Shown here one piece after another: positions 44,558 to 55,000 of a stretch of 64,000 nucleotides of DNA. The position numbers and the translations under genes are program-made. Source of the DNA: Fen-1135 sp963705275 (GTDB taxonomy: Bacteria > Desulfobacterota > Syntrophia > Syntrophales > UBA2185); contig OY970063.1 of assembly GCA_963705275.1 (NCBI GenBank), positions 1-64,000 on the forward strand, read 5' to 3'. A model generated the notes under the pieces. That model was not told the DNA's origin. It worked only from the letters and a program-made list of their open reading frames with translations, and searched no databases. Position 1 is the stretch's first letter. Every line of letters starts with the position of its first letter.

Positions 44558-46569
44558 CTACCAATCAATTCCGTGCCTTCTTAAAAAGTCTTGAGACACT
44601 TTATTACCTAATCTTGAAGCTGTTTTAAAATCTTCTATCGCCTGATTGTGTTTGCCAAGGCTGTTATAGGCAATTCCTCGGTTCTTATAGGCATCTGCAT
44701 ATCTCGGGTTAATCTCGATGGCTCTGTTGAAATCCTCAATCGCCAGGTTATAGTTGCCATATATGTGATTGACTGCCCCCCGGTTATTATAGGCATCTGC
44801 ATATTTCGGGTTAAGCTCGATGGCTGTGTCGAAATCCCCAATCGCCAGGTTGTAGTTGCCATGCATGTGATTGACAGCTCCCCGGTTATTATAAGCCTCT
44901 GCATGATTCGGGCTGATCTCGATGGCTCTGTTGAAATCCGCAATTGCCTGCTCGTAGTTGCCAAGCTCGCCATATTCAGTTCCCCGATTAGAATACGCCT
45001 TTGCATATTGCGGGTTAAGCTCGATGGCTCTGTCGAAATCCGCAATCGCCTTCTTGTAGTTGCCAAGGGCATCATAGGCTGCTCCCCGATTACAATAGGC
45101 CGCATAATAACGAGGATTCAGGTTAATCGCCTTATCAAAATACGTCAATGCTTCCAACGAATGGCCTGAATCGGCAAGTGCCTTCCCATAATTACTTAAC
45201 GGCCTTGGTTTATTCGGAGATTTCTTTATACAGTCACCCCAGAGGGTATAATCACTTCTCCAGACCTTGTTGCGCTCATAGGTCAATACTGTACTTGTTA
45301 AAACCATGAGGACCAGGACTGCCCAACCGACCTGCCTGTATCTGTCCCATAAAAAATAATAGGCTATACCTGTCAGGACGAGGAAAAAACCGAAACTGGG
45401 CAGGTATGTCCGATGTTCAAATATAACATTCTGGGAAATCGGGATAATGCTTGATTCCACGGACAGGGTTAAGAAAAACCAGAATATGCCAAATGCAATC
45501 AGCCGATACCTGCGGAATAGGAATAGTCCCGAGTACAAAGATTCCCGCCAGAGACAGCAGGCCAAAGAGCGTATGCCATTCGAAAAGGCTATGGGAGATC
45601 GGATAATCATAATCCAGATTCTGATCTACAGGCAGTATGAGTAGCCTGATATATGTGAGTATGACACTGAACTGGGTGAGGAGATATTCCCATGTCGTTA
45701 TGGGATAATCATAACCCTGGTCAGGAAGAGGGGGTATGGTATTAAAGATCCTGAAGGAGAAATTAAGGAAAAACAGGACAACGAAGATCCCAAGGATAAT
45801 GATGGGAATCTGAATGCCTCTGTCTTTTATATCGATCTTCCATGCATCGGTCCTTATAAAACTGAATTCATAGAGGACAAGGGCAAATGGCAGTGTAAAA
45901 ACGATCTCCTTGGTCAGCATCCCCAGTACTGCGCACAGTATGGAACCTGCGTAGAAAAATAAGACCCGCTTATCTTTATTACCCTCCCCAAGTCTGCCCT
46001 TTACATACAGCGCCAGCGACAACAGATAAAACAGCGTGGCCAATGAAGCCAATCGCTGCACTATATACGTCACCGACTGGGTCGCCAGGGGATGTGATAC
46101 GAAGAGCAAAGCAGCAAAAAGGGCCATTGACATCTTTGTGCCGGCTTATAGGCTGACTTCTCATTACAGGTGTCGACATCGTCAGCAGCACCAGCCACCA
46201 TACCAATACGGCATTGACAACATGTATCGCCAGATTAACGAGGTGGTATCCCCAAACATCAAGTCTATGAAAATGATAATCTAAGGCGAATGATAGATAC
46301 CCTATGGGACGGCTGGGGACAAAACCCCACCAGGCCTTAACATTGGAAAGATTCCTTATGGCGATATTCTCTTCAATGTTCAGATGATCATCAAAATGAA
46401 AGGAGCAATTAAACGAGTTGGAATAAGCGATCACGCCCACCAGGCATATAAGCGCTATGGATATAAAACCCCATGGGACGTGTCGGGTTTTCTCTTCTTT
46501 CTTTCCCCCACCCGTGATGTCTTCCTGCCTTTTTTTATTTGGAGTCTTTGATACCTGTCTCTTCGCCAT
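44558..46569 (-). pseudogene. TMTC-like membrane protein with TPR tail, two frameshifts
   Basis: Three consecutive frames make one protein of about 670 residues. The N-terminal part (from the ATG at 46569, GGAG upstream) has a first membrane helix and the GT-C-type luminal motif FNCSFHFDDHLNI. The middle part is polytopic (LFVSHPLATQSVTYIVQRLA, LGMLTKEIVFTLPFALVLYE). The C-terminal part has more helices, ISQNVIFEHRTYLPSFG and six near-identical 34-residue TPRs (for example AIADFNRAIEISPNHAEAY). This is the TMTC/O-mannosyltransferase-like layout common in deltaproteobacteria. Breaks are an extra base at 46134 and an indel near 45520-45530. Confidence 0.75.
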
Positions 46570-46930
46570 AGTGTCTCCAAGGAACTTTTTCAGAATTTGA
46601 GATTTAAACGATAGCGCACGCCTAATCAAGTCAAATTTGATATTCTATCAGCCGCCGTTAACTGTCATCTCATTTATTCATCACAGCGGGAGCGAATTTG
46701 ATTGGGCAGGATTGATCGTTTGGTGGTTTGATTGACCATCACTTCCATCCTTTCAAGGGCTACAGTCAACTATCCGGTGATTGTAACAGACATGCATTCT
46801 TTCAAATGGTTATCAATGAAATTTGTCTCTTGACTTTTTAAAGAATTAGGAGGACAAAAGTAATCCTATTTGAATAGGGCATCGTCAAAAAGTTAACAAC
46901 TAATCTGCACCCTTTTTCGGAGGTGGTGCC
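46570..46930. other. intergenic region, nothing recognised
   Basis: This gap upstream of the TMTC-like gene (minus) and the short reading frame at 46931 (plus) shows no clear repeat, RNA or coding signal. Promoters for both directions must lie here. Confidence 0.35.
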
Positions 46931-47065
46931 ATGACGAGATTATTGGATCTCATGAAAGAAATAATACGAAACGTGCCCATACGAAGGCTCCAGGGGGATT
47001 CTTGTTTCTCTGGAGCCTTTCTTCTCTACCCCTTATTGAACTGTCCTTTCTTTACAAAAAAATAG
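46931..47065 (+). CDS. possible 44-residue peptide overlapping a terminator
   Basis: An ATG at 46931 is preceded by a strong GGAGGTG (46919-46925) and opens 44 codons (MTRLLDLMKEIIRNVPIRRL, then a Cys-containing tail). A terminator-like hairpin lies inside the frame, so it may be a leader peptide of an attenuator for the gene at 47140, or chance. No homologue recognised. Confidence 0.3.
   Translation: MTRLLDLMKEIIRNVPIRRLQGDSCFSGAFLLYPLLNCPFFTKK
46984..47029 (+). terminator. terminator-like hairpin upstream of exoprotein A
   Basis: A perfect 10-bp stem (AAGGCTCCAG at 46984-46993, CTGGAGCCTT at 47010-47019) is followed by TTTCTTCTCT. It sits 120 bases upstream of the gene at 47140 and inside a short reading frame with a strong ribosome site. 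Confidence 0.6.
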
Positions 47066-47139
47066 ACTAAGTAAAAATTGACTAAATCTGAATACTAAGG
47101 CGGGTTCTACGTTGCGCCTGCCGCAAGGAGGGATGAGAC

Positions 47140-49077
47140 ATGAAAAAGGTATTAGTTTTCTGCGTGTTGCTGGCTCTTGCGGTGAGTTTGGATGGGTCCG
47201 GCGCTTGGGCTATTGATGTCGGGTGGATGCAGAAGGGTGTGCGTGTATGGTATATGGGCCAAGCCGGCTCTGCCGATGCGGACGAAACGTTTTTGTTCAC
47301 CTCCATCGACGGGAACAATGCCCAACTGATTCATCATTCAGCCGTAACCAATTGGACTTTGCCGAATCAGGCAGATCCGGAGACTGGTTCTATTCTTGAC
47401 AAGGGACCTTGCTGGATACACCCACAGGTACTCCAAACCCTCGAGAGTGGAGACGTCTGGCAAGGCCATGAGATCGTCACTGTACTGCCGGATTCCTATA
47501 CATATGACTCACTTAGGAACGAGTTATCCTCCTTTCCTTATCTCCTTCTTCCAATAAAGGCACTATTCGATCTTAACCCCCAAAGGAATCTGGTTAAGAT
47601 AGTTTATATGATTGCAGGTTCAAGTACAGGAATCGCATATTTCGATGCGGACACTGGCCTTCTTCTGCTCCGTGAAAATTCGACTGGATATGTCACAGTG
47701 TGGTTCATGCTGAGCGAGATCAATTATGATTTTGCCACTCAAAGGGCCTTTGCTGAGGACAATGGCCCCCACACCGGATTCAAGTCAAATGTCATCAAGA
47801 CATCCAGTATGGGACAATATATCATGATACAGTCTTCGGTTGAAACGCGATATGGTGATACAGTGCAAATGTGGGTATCAATCTCAGCAGGCGGAAGCGC
47901 ACCCTATTTGCCGGCGAATGAAAACTATTGCTTTTTCGGCAGTGTACCAGTCCTGCGACACAAATTAATGACAGCGACACCTCAGTATCCACCCGAAAAT
48001 TGGAATCAATATGGCGAATATCTCTGGTGGTGGGTGCCGACAGATGCATTGCAGAAATCGACAATCAATGTATTTGGTGTTGACATGACAAGAACTTCCA
48101 CAGCGCCATATACCTTTGAGGCTAACGTTGGAACAGGCCTATACTTCTCCAAAATGATTTTCGATAATGATGGTTACATGACGGACTTTGCCGTCAAATA
48201 TTCCGCCTATGGGCTCAATATTGGTCTGGGTACTTACTGCACCCCAGCCCATTCATCTCGTTGATGGGCTAGACTACTACAAAAACACCATGGGAATAGC
48301 CACGCCAGATCACCTTGGTATATGCGAACTTCGAGGGCATCTGGTCTTTATCAATGGAATGGCAGCGCTGGACTCAGCTTAATTCAGCTCGCTCCGACAA
48401 ACATGGTAGTCTCAGGTTCGACATTGTATGCGAGCTTTACTGGCACGGGGCCTGGTATTTGGAATGGAATGGGAGCAACCTGGAGTCAGCTTAATTCAGG
48501 TTGATCCGACAAGCATGGTAGCCTCCGGTTCGACGTTGTATGCAGACTTCGCGGGCATGGCCTCTGGAAATGGGATGGCGCTGCCTGGACTCAGCTTAAT
48601 CAGATCAGTCCGACAAACATGGTTGCCTCCGGTTCAACATTGTATCTAAGCGGCTGGCACGGGATCCTGGCTATCTGGAAATGGAATGGTAGCTGCCTGG
48701 AGTCAGCTTCAATTCAGGTTGATCCGACAAGCATGGTTGCCTCAGGTTCGACGTTGTATGTGACGGACTTCGCGGCTATGCCGGTATCTGGAAATGGGAT
48801 GGTGGTGCCTGGAGTCAGCTTAATTCGATCTGTTCCGGCAAGCATGGTTGCCTCGGTTCGACGTTGTATGGCGGACTGTCAGGCGGGCTATGGCCTCTGG
48901 AAATGGGATGGCGGACTGCCTGGAGTCAGCTTAATTCAGTTGATCCGGCAAGCATGGTAGCCTCTGGTTCGACATTGTACGTGGCGAACTTCAGGCGGTG
49001 ACGGCCTCTGTAAATGGGATGGGAGTACATGGACTCAGCTTAATGCGACTGTTCCGGCAAGCATGGTAACGAATTAA
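47140..49077 (+). pseudogene. exoprotein A: unknown secreted domain plus GSTLY repeats, frameshifted
   Basis: The gene starts at an ATG nine bases after AAGGAGG with a signal peptide ending SGAWA. About 350 residues of unrecognised, probably beta-rich sequence follow (VGWMQKGVRVWYMGQAG, EYLWWWVPTDALQKSTI), intact to about 48225. Beyond that the sequence encodes about six copies of the repeat W-N/D-G-x2-W-S/T-Q-L-N then MVASGSTLYADF, but spacing between copies (112, 104, 114, 110, 111 bases) breaks the frame several times. It ends PASMVTN-stop. Read literally, the protein ends at 48264 without its tail. The gene is followed by the hairpin shared by all four repeat-tailed genes and by a tRNA-Cys fragment. 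Confidence 0.7.
48330..49060 (+). repeat. GSTLY-repeat array A (about 6-7 units of ~105-114 bp)
   Basis: The landmark GGTTCGACRTTGTA recurs at about 48415, 48527, 48631, 48745, 48855 and 48966. Each unit also contains GACTCAGCTTAAT or GAGTCAGCTTAAT. Irregular spacing shows indels in most units. Confidence 0.85.
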
Positions 49078-49144
49078 GACATCTAAAGCCTATAGGCTGT
49101 CACTCATCGTTGACGTAGCAGTAAATCAATGACTGCTCTTTATC

Positions 49145-49180
49145 GGGGAGGGCGGAATCCCTCCCCAACCCTTATCTATC
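49145..49180 (+). terminator. shared hairpin terminator, copy A
   Basis: Stem GGGGAGGG (49145-49152) with CCCTCCCC (49159-49166). The preceding 75 bases (CATCTAAAGCCTATAGGCTG and on) nearly match those before copy B at 51726-51791. Confidence 0.8.
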
Positions 49181-49230
49181 CGCAATCACAAAGGGCAGAC
49201 TGCAGGACGGTTGACCATAGTTGTTATAAG

Positions 49231-49277
49231 TGCAAAACCGTTATTCATCGGTTCGAATCCGATTGCCGCCTCTAGAG
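49231..49277 (+). repeat. tRNA-Cys 3' fragment, copy 3 (putative att site)
   Basis: These 47 bases match the tRNA-Cys gene from the anticodon to just beyond the CCA (38774-38820) with a single difference (CCA reads CTA). There is no 5' half. It is the right boundary of a 9.5-kb segment from 39711. Confidence 0.88.
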
Positions 49278-49281
49278 ATAT

Positions 49282-49320
49282 AAAGGGTCGTAGCCTTCAT
49301 GGCTACGACCCTTTATTCGT
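49282..49320 (+). terminator. terminator after tRNA-Cys fragment
   Basis: A perfect 14-bp stem (49282-49295 with 49301-49314, loop TTCAT) directly follows the tRNA fragment, as a terminator follows the intact tRNA-Cys. Confidence 0.8.
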
Positions 49321-49443
49321 TCCGGTATGCCGCTTCGGTCAACATAGGGATTATCCTCTACGACTTCCGATATTGTCTTCTAAAGCGACGCCGTGATGCT
49401 TGTAAACTTTCTGCCTGCTTAATATTTTTTTCGCAAAATGTCT

Positions 49444-49471
49444 TTGACAAATTCCAATAAATAGTTATGAT
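49444..49471 (+). promoter_or_regulatory. promoter upstream of DUF4907-like and Kelch genes
   Basis: TTGACA (49444-49449), a 16-base spacer and TATGAT (49466-49471) lie about 140 bases before the ATG at 49614. This is the only strong promoter-like pair in the gap 49321-49613. Confidence 0.6.
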
Positions 49472-49613
49472 GCAAATCGAAATTATGCCTCTAGCTATTT
49501 CGAGAAAAAGAGCACCTGATTCAGCTCACTGCACATTGTCCGCGGTATGAATCGTCTTTCGCGGTTCATCTTTCGTTTTGTAAAATCTCTTGGTATTTTA
49601 CGCAAATCACGTA

Positions 49614-49997
49614 ATGAGAAATAACAAAAGGACAACCCATATCTTCCTTGCCGTTCTCTTCATGCTGTTCATCTTTGCTGGCCTTCCCGGGACATCAATC
49701 TCCGCGGATAGCCCCGCCGGTAAAGAAGTAAAAGAACAAAAGAACCCCTATGCCAACGCAGAAATAACCATAAAGATAATACCTTCGGCCAATAATACCT
49801 TCGGGTATGACATTCTCTTATATGGGAGGCCGTTAGTGCATCAGCCCAATATACCGGGATTGCCGGGGAATGAAGGTTTTACCACAAAGGAAAGGGCGCA
49901 GACAGTAGCCGAATTTGTGGTGAAGAAGATCAGAAACAACGAGATGCCGCCTACGGTGACAATCGAGGACTTGAACACTATGGGTGTATTGAAATGA
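49614..49997 (+). CDS. small secreted protein, DUF4907-like
   Basis: The 127-residue protein has a signal peptide (hydrophobic core FLAVLFMLFIFAGL) and a mature part with NTFGYDILLYGRPLVHQPNI, PGLPGNEGFTTKERAQTVAE and MPPTVTIEDLNTMGVL, the pattern of DUF4907 family proteins. Function is unknown; such proteins are often found beside large secreted proteins. The ATG at 49614 is used; a TTG at 49590 in frame is possible. Its stop overlaps a possible upstream start (49994) of the Kelch gene, so the two may be co-transcribed. Confidence 0.75.
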   Translation: MRNNKRTTHIFLAVLFMLFIFAGLPGTSISADSPAGKEVKEQKNPYANAEITIKIIPSANNTFGYDILLYGRPLVHQPNIPGLPGNEGFTTKERAQTVAEFVVKKIRNNEMPPTVTIEDLNTMGVLK

Positions 49998-50127
49998 GAG
50001 TACATTACAGAAAAGACGATGAGAATATAAAAATGATGGGAGGGGTACTTATGAAGAAATGTATCATAGTAATCATTGCAGTGCTCTGCAGTTTTCTTGG
50101 CGCCAATATGCTTTTTGCGGCCGCCGA

Positions 50128-50977
50128 TACCTGGACACAGAAGGCCGATTTCGGGGGGACAGCGCGATATGGTGCCGTCGGCTTCTCCATCGGGAGCAAG
50201 GGCTACATGGGGACGGGATCCGATGGTTCATCATCGTATCAAGAAAGACTTCTGGGAGTACGACCCTGCCGTCAATACCTGGACACAGAAGGCCGATTTC
50301 GGGGGGACAGCGCGATATTGTGCCGTCGGCTTCTCCATCGGGAGCAAGGGCTACATCGGGACGGGACAAGATGGTTCATCATTATACGAAAGACTTCTGG
50401 GAGTACGACCCTGCCGCCAATACCTGGACACAGAAGGCCGATTTCGGGGGGACAGCGCGATATATTGCCGTCGGCTTCTCCATCGGGAGCAAGGGCTACA
50501 TCGGGACGGGATACGATGGTTCATATAAGAAAGACTTCTGGGAGTACGACCCTGCCGCCAATACCTGGACACAGAAGGCCGATTTCGGGGGGACAGCGCG
50601 ATAGTTATGCCGTCGGCTTCTCCATCGGGAGCAAGGGCTACATCGGGACGGGAAACGATGGTTCATATACGAAAGACTTCTGGGAGTACGACCCTGCCGC
50701 CAATACCTGGACACAGAAGGCCGATTTCGGGGGGACAGCGCGATATTGTGCCGTCGGCTTCTCCATCGGGAGCAAGGGCTACATCGGGACGGGATGCGAT
50801 GGTTCATCATATACAGAAGACTTCTGGGAGTACGACCCTGCCGGCAATACCTGGACACAGAAGGCCGATTTCGGGGGGACAGCGCGAGATGGTGCCGTCG
50901 GCTTCTCCATCGGGAGCAAGGGCTACATAGGGACGGGACATGATGGTTCAATTTAAGAAAGACTTCTGGGAGTACGA
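50128..50977 (+). repeat. Kelch-type repeat array (six units, 141-148 bp)
   Basis: TACCTGGACACAGAAGGCC recurs at 50128, 50276, 50421, 50562, 50704 and 50848. Most length change falls in one short spot between GATGGTTCA and AGACTT and another after ACAGCGCGA; the rest of the unit is almost invariant. Confidence 0.9.
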
Positions 50978-50984
50978 CCCTTCT

Positions 50985-51715
50985 ACGACTCTTTATGCGG
51001 ACTTCGCGGGCTATGGCCTCTATACATGGGATGGCAGTACCTGGAGTCAGCTTCACTCACTCTCTCCGGCAAGCATAGCGGTCTCAGGTTCGACGTTGTA
51101 TGCGACTTTCACGGGCTATGGCCTCTAGAAGTATGGAGGGCAGTTCCTGGAGTCAGCTTCATTCAGTCGATCCGACAGGCATGGCAGTCTCAGGTTCGAC
51201 ATTGTACGTGAACTTCGACGGCATATGGCCTCTATAAATAGGAATGGCAGTGCCTGGACTCAGCTTCATTCACTCTCTCCGGCAAACATGGCGGTCTCAG
51301 GTTCGACATTGTATGCGAACTTTCACGGGACATGGCTTCTGGAAGTATGGAGGGCGGTGCCTGGAGTCAGCTTCATTCAGTCGATCCGGCAGGCATAGCA
51401 GTCTCAGGTTCGACATTGTACGTTAACTTCGCGGCATATGGCCTCTATAAATATGACGGCAGTGCCTGGAGTCAGCTTCATTCACTCTCTCCGGCAAACA
51501 TAGCAGTCTCAGGTTCGACGTTGTATGCGACTTTCACGGGCTATGGCCTCTATAAATATGAGGGCGGATCCTGGAGTCAGCTTCATTCAGTCGATCCGGC
51601 AGGCATAGCAGTCTCAGGTTCGACATTGTACGTTAACTTCACTGCTATATGGCCTCTATAAATATGATGGCAGTACGTGGACTCAGCTTCACTCACTCTC
51701 TCCGGCAAACATGGT
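50985..51715 (+). repeat. GSTLY-repeat array B (about seven units of ~105 bp)
   Basis: GGTTCGACRTTGTA recurs at 51087, 51193, 51300, 51407, 51512 and 51617. The two 105-base intervals keep the frame; 106 and 107 break it. The 35-residue consensus is GLYKYDGSAWSQLHS with AGIAVSGSTLYVNF. Confidence 0.88.
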
Positions 51716-51791
51716 GGCGAATTAAGACATCTAAGGCCTATAGGCTGTCACTCATCGTTGACGTAGCACTAAATCAATAACTACTACTTTA

Positions 51792-51825
51792 TCGGGGAGG
51801 GAGGAATCCCTCCCCGAATTTCAGC
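51792..51825 (+). terminator. shared hairpin terminator, copy B
   Basis: A perfect 11-bp stem: TCGGGGAGGGA (51792-51802) with TCCCTCCCCGA (51807-51817), followed by ATTTC. Confidence 0.85.
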
Positions 51826-52174
51826 CATTTTTTCAACTTCTGAACTTCTTGACAACTGCGCAAACTCTGGTAAAATATTGCCACCAATAGCTACTGTGAC
51901 CCTGTTAACTTCCCGTGCGAGCGACACGGGGAAGCACATTGGTATTTGCGAACATCGAAGCGCCAATACCCCGGGTACTGATCGTCCAAGTTCCACCACC
52001 ATACTCAGCTTCAGTATTCACGCGAACGTCAAAGTATACATACGAAGCGTATTGGTGACGGATATTCAGGCAAGTATTAGAGTTGTCTCACTGACCGTTC
52101 GAACCAGAGCTGGAGACAATATATTTAATGTGACAGCTGGAGATGGCACGTACATTTAATATTTGGGAGGCATC
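51826..52174. other. intergenic region, no gene assigned
   Basis: An open frame at 51878-52159 reads partly like beta-strand sequence (SVLVTDIQASIRVVSLTVRT) but has no ribosome site and no recognised motif. It could be a remnant of a secreted protein. GGGAGG at 52165-52170 belongs to the next gene. Confidence 0.35.
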
Positions 52175-54492
52175 ATGAAAAAGGTGGTGAGAAAATTTTA
52201 TAAAACCGGTCTACTGTTTGTGATCGCGTCGATATGCCTTAGCAATCTTCGGCGGAAGCATTGTGTTGGCGGACGGAGAGAAACCAAGCGCTGCGCCCAT
52301 GAACCCCGCATTTCTTGAGCATATGAGTAGCCTCCAGAAGGGTATGGCCACGCTTCCCACATATACTGAGGATGGCCGTGCCCTGGGATTTATTCCTTCG
52401 CCTCTGAACCTGGAGCACTTGAAGGGCATCAATGTTTTTCAACAAGTGCAGCCACTGATGGGCCTGCCCGTATCATACGACCTCAGGACGCAGGGGAAAC
52501 TCACGCCGGTCAGGGACCAGGGGGCCTGCGGCTCATGCTGGGCCTTCGCAACTTATTCGTCCCTGGAATCCACGCTTCTTACGGGTGAGACGGATAATTT
52601 TTCTGAGAATCACTTGAAGAATACGCATGGATTCGATCCAAATTCCTGGTTGGTGAAGCATGTGCTTGCACTGGCGGCAATGGAAACATGTCAACGGCTT
52701 ACCTGACCCGCTGGAGCGGGCCTGTCTACGAAACGGATGACCCTTACAATGCTTCTTCAGGCACATCCCCTGCCGGCTTGTCACCCCGAAAGCACGTGCA
52801 GGATGTGTACTTTATACCGGGTCGCGCGGATCACTCTGACAATGATAATCTGAAAAACGCCGTCATGACTTATGGCGCTGTCATGGTATCCATGGGTGTC
52901 TGGGGCGCCGGAATGCAGACTTCTACTACTGATTCATATTGGAATAATACAACGCACGCATATTATTATAATGGTTCTAATTCTTCCAACCATGCCGTGG
53001 CCATTGTGGGCTGGGATGACAATTACCCCAAAGCCAATTTCTCCACCGCCCCCGCGGGAAACGGCGCCTTCATTGTCCGTAATAGCTGGGGTTCCGGATG
53101 GGGAGATAGCGGATACTTTTATATCTCTTACTATGATGGATATTCTGGCCCAAGGTGTAAATTTTGCTTTCCGGAATGCCGAACCGATAATGAACTTCGG
53201 CCGCGTCTACCAGTATGATCCCTTAGGATGGGTGAGCTCATTAGGCTATTCATCGACGACAGCATGGTTTGCCAACATGTTTACAGCGGTGGCAAGCGAG
53301 AAGTTAACCGCTGTAAGTTTTTACGCCGCGTCGCCGAATTCTCCCTATGAGATTTATATCTACAAAGGTGTAACAGCGGGCGTCCCCAGAAGTGGGACTC
53401 TCGCCGCTACGCAAACGGGGACAGTGCAGATGCCTGGCTACAATACCATCAGCTTATCATCGCCAGCCAATCTAACCACCGGCGAAGGATTCTCGATTGT
53501 AGTTAAATTGACCACTCCTGGCTTTAATTATCCCATCCCGTTGAATATGCAATATGAGTGGCTATTCAAGCGCCGCCACAGCCTCACCAGGCCAGAGTTT
53601 TATTAGCTACGATGGCAATAGTTGGAGGTGATCTGACCGTCGTTTGGAACGCTACTGCCAATGTTTGCCTGAAAGGATTTACCGGTCCAGAATTGCTTCG
53701 TCTGTATGCGGACTTTCGCGGGATATGGCCTCTATTCATGGAATGGCTAGCTACCTGGACTCAGATTAATCCACCGTCTCCGGCAAACATGGTAGCCTCA
53801 GGTTCGACATTGTATGCTGGACTTTCGCGGGCATATGGCGCTCTATGCATGGAATGGCAGTGCCATGGAGCTCAGACTTAATGTCTAGTCGCATCCGGCG
53901 AGCAGGCGGCATGGTAGCCTCACGGTTCGACATTGTATCGTGGACTTTACGGCTGGATGGCTCTCTATTCATGGAATGGCAGCTGCATGGAGTCAGACTT
54001 AATACTGTCCATCCGGCAAGCATGGCATGTGCCTCAGGTTCGACATTGTATGTGGACTTTCCAGGCTATGGTCTCTGGATGTCTGGAATGGCAGTGCATG
54101 GAGCCAGACTTAATACAGTCGATCCGGCAAGCATGGCATGTACCTCAGGTTCGACATTGTATGTGGACTTCGCAGGCTATGGCCTCTATTCATGGAATGG
54201 CAGTGCATGGACTCAGCTTAATCCACTCTCCATCCGGCGAGCAGGTCAGCATGGTAGCCTCTGGTTCGACATTGTATGCGGACTTTCGCGGGCTATGGCC
54301 TCTATTCAACGGAATGGCAGTGCATGGACTCAGATTCATTACTGGTCGATCCGGCGAGCGATGGCATGGTAGCCTCAGGTTCGACATTGTATCGCTGGTA
54401 ACTATTCAGGTCTATGGCCTCTATTGACATGGAATGGCAGCTGCATGGACTCAGATTCAATTACTGTCATCCGGCAAAGATGGTGGCGATAG
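52175..54492 (+). pseudogene. exoprotein C: papain-like peptidase, lectin domain, GSTLY repeats, frameshifted
   Basis: From the ATG at 52175 (GGGAGG before it) a signal peptide runs into a frameshift near 52240 and resumes as LADGEKPSAAPMNP. A C1 peptidase domain follows: catalytic Cys in RDQGACGSCWAFATYSSLES, His in NHAVAIVGWDDNY and Asn in VRNSWGSGWGDSGYFYISY. Breaks near 52680 and 53150 interrupt it. Next is a lectin-like domain of the kind often fused to bacterial C1 peptidases (LTAVSFYAASPNSPYEIYIY, then NVCLKGFT), with further breaks near 53570 and 53630. The end is six degenerate GSTLY repeats. The intact protein would have about 770 residues, exported, possibly cell-surface. Confidence 0.75.
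53690..54480 (+). repeat. GSTLY-repeat array C (about 6-7 degenerate units)
   Basis: GGTTCGACATTGTA recurs from about 53801 to 54380 at roughly 113-120 base intervals, longer than in the other arrays because of extra bases within units (for example GGCATGGCATGTGCC). Frame is not maintained. Confidence 0.85.
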
Positions 54493-54565
54493 GATATCTG
54501 AAGACCTATAGGCTGTCACGATCATTGTCTTGATGATAGTAGTAAATCAGTAGAAGTAGCACTTT

Positions 54566-54600
54566 ATCGGGGAGGGAGTCAATCCCTCCCCGATTTCTCA
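54566..54600 (+). terminator. shared hairpin terminator, copy C
   Basis: A perfect 12-bp stem: ATCGGGGAGGGA (54566-54577) with TCCCTCCCCGAT (54583-54594), followed by TTCTC. Confidence 0.87.
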
Positions 54601-54767
54601 CTCTGTTCTTAGTAAATAATCGATAAAAATAGAGAGGCAATTCGGGCGCAATGTGCACTCATCTGCTTTTACGAAAATTCCAGACGGTCTGATTTTAGCT
54701 GATGACGGCGACTGATAACGCAGTAGCTATATAGTAGATTATTCCTACCAATTAACTACCACTTATT

Positions 54768-55000
54768 TTCCCTTGCATCGAAGTGACAGGCACACTAGTC
54801 TAATAAAGAATACTTGAAAAGTTTTGTTAAATGATAGACATTATTAAAAATTTGCAGGAAGAACCAAACTCCTCAATCTAAGCCTCCTAGGGACAGAGAC
54901 CTCCCATTCTCTTAGGAATAACAGCAACGCCTTCAGAATGAGAGGAGAGTCCTGTTTAAGAGGGACTTCTGTAATTGAGAGGGCGGAGCTGTATCTCTCT
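54768..55000 (+). promoter_or_regulatory. duplicated intergenic element, copy 1 (candidate structured RNA)
   Basis: This block aligns over about 200 bases with 61450-61660. The best-conserved parts are AACTCCTCAATCT, GGACAGAGACCTCC, TTCAGAATGAGAGGAGAG, TGTAATTGA and GCGGAGCTG. CCTCCCATTC can pair with GAATGAGAGG (nine of ten pairs), and TCCT with AGGA. Each copy lies between a shared hairpin terminator and the next gene. Confidence 0.45.

Larger units (their letters stand above)
50051..51725 (+). pseudogene. exoprotein B: Kelch repeats joined to GSTLY repeats, frameshifted
   Basis: The ATG at 50051 (GGGAGGGG upstream) starts a signal peptide ending LFAAA. Six Kelch-type repeats follow (DTWTQKADFGGTARYGAVGF, SIGSKGYIGTG, DFWEYDPAANTWTQ), nearly identical in DNA, with intervals of 148, 145, 141, 142 and 144 bases, so only some keep the frame. 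At about 50977 the array changes abruptly within one repeat (EYDP then STTLYADFAGYGLYTWDG) into the GSTLY-type repeats of exoprotein A, about seven units to PANMVAN-stop at 51725. Several internal stops remain. It looks like a chimera of two repeat families. Confidence 0.7.

Noticed and set aside
49231..49277. A second functional tRNA-Cys gene
   Set aside because: Only the 3' half from the anticodon is present; the 5' acceptor strand and D-arm are missing.
48330..54480. CRISPR array as explanation for the regular repeats
   Set aside because: Units are about 105-145 bases, contiguous without unique spacers, and code for protein repeats.
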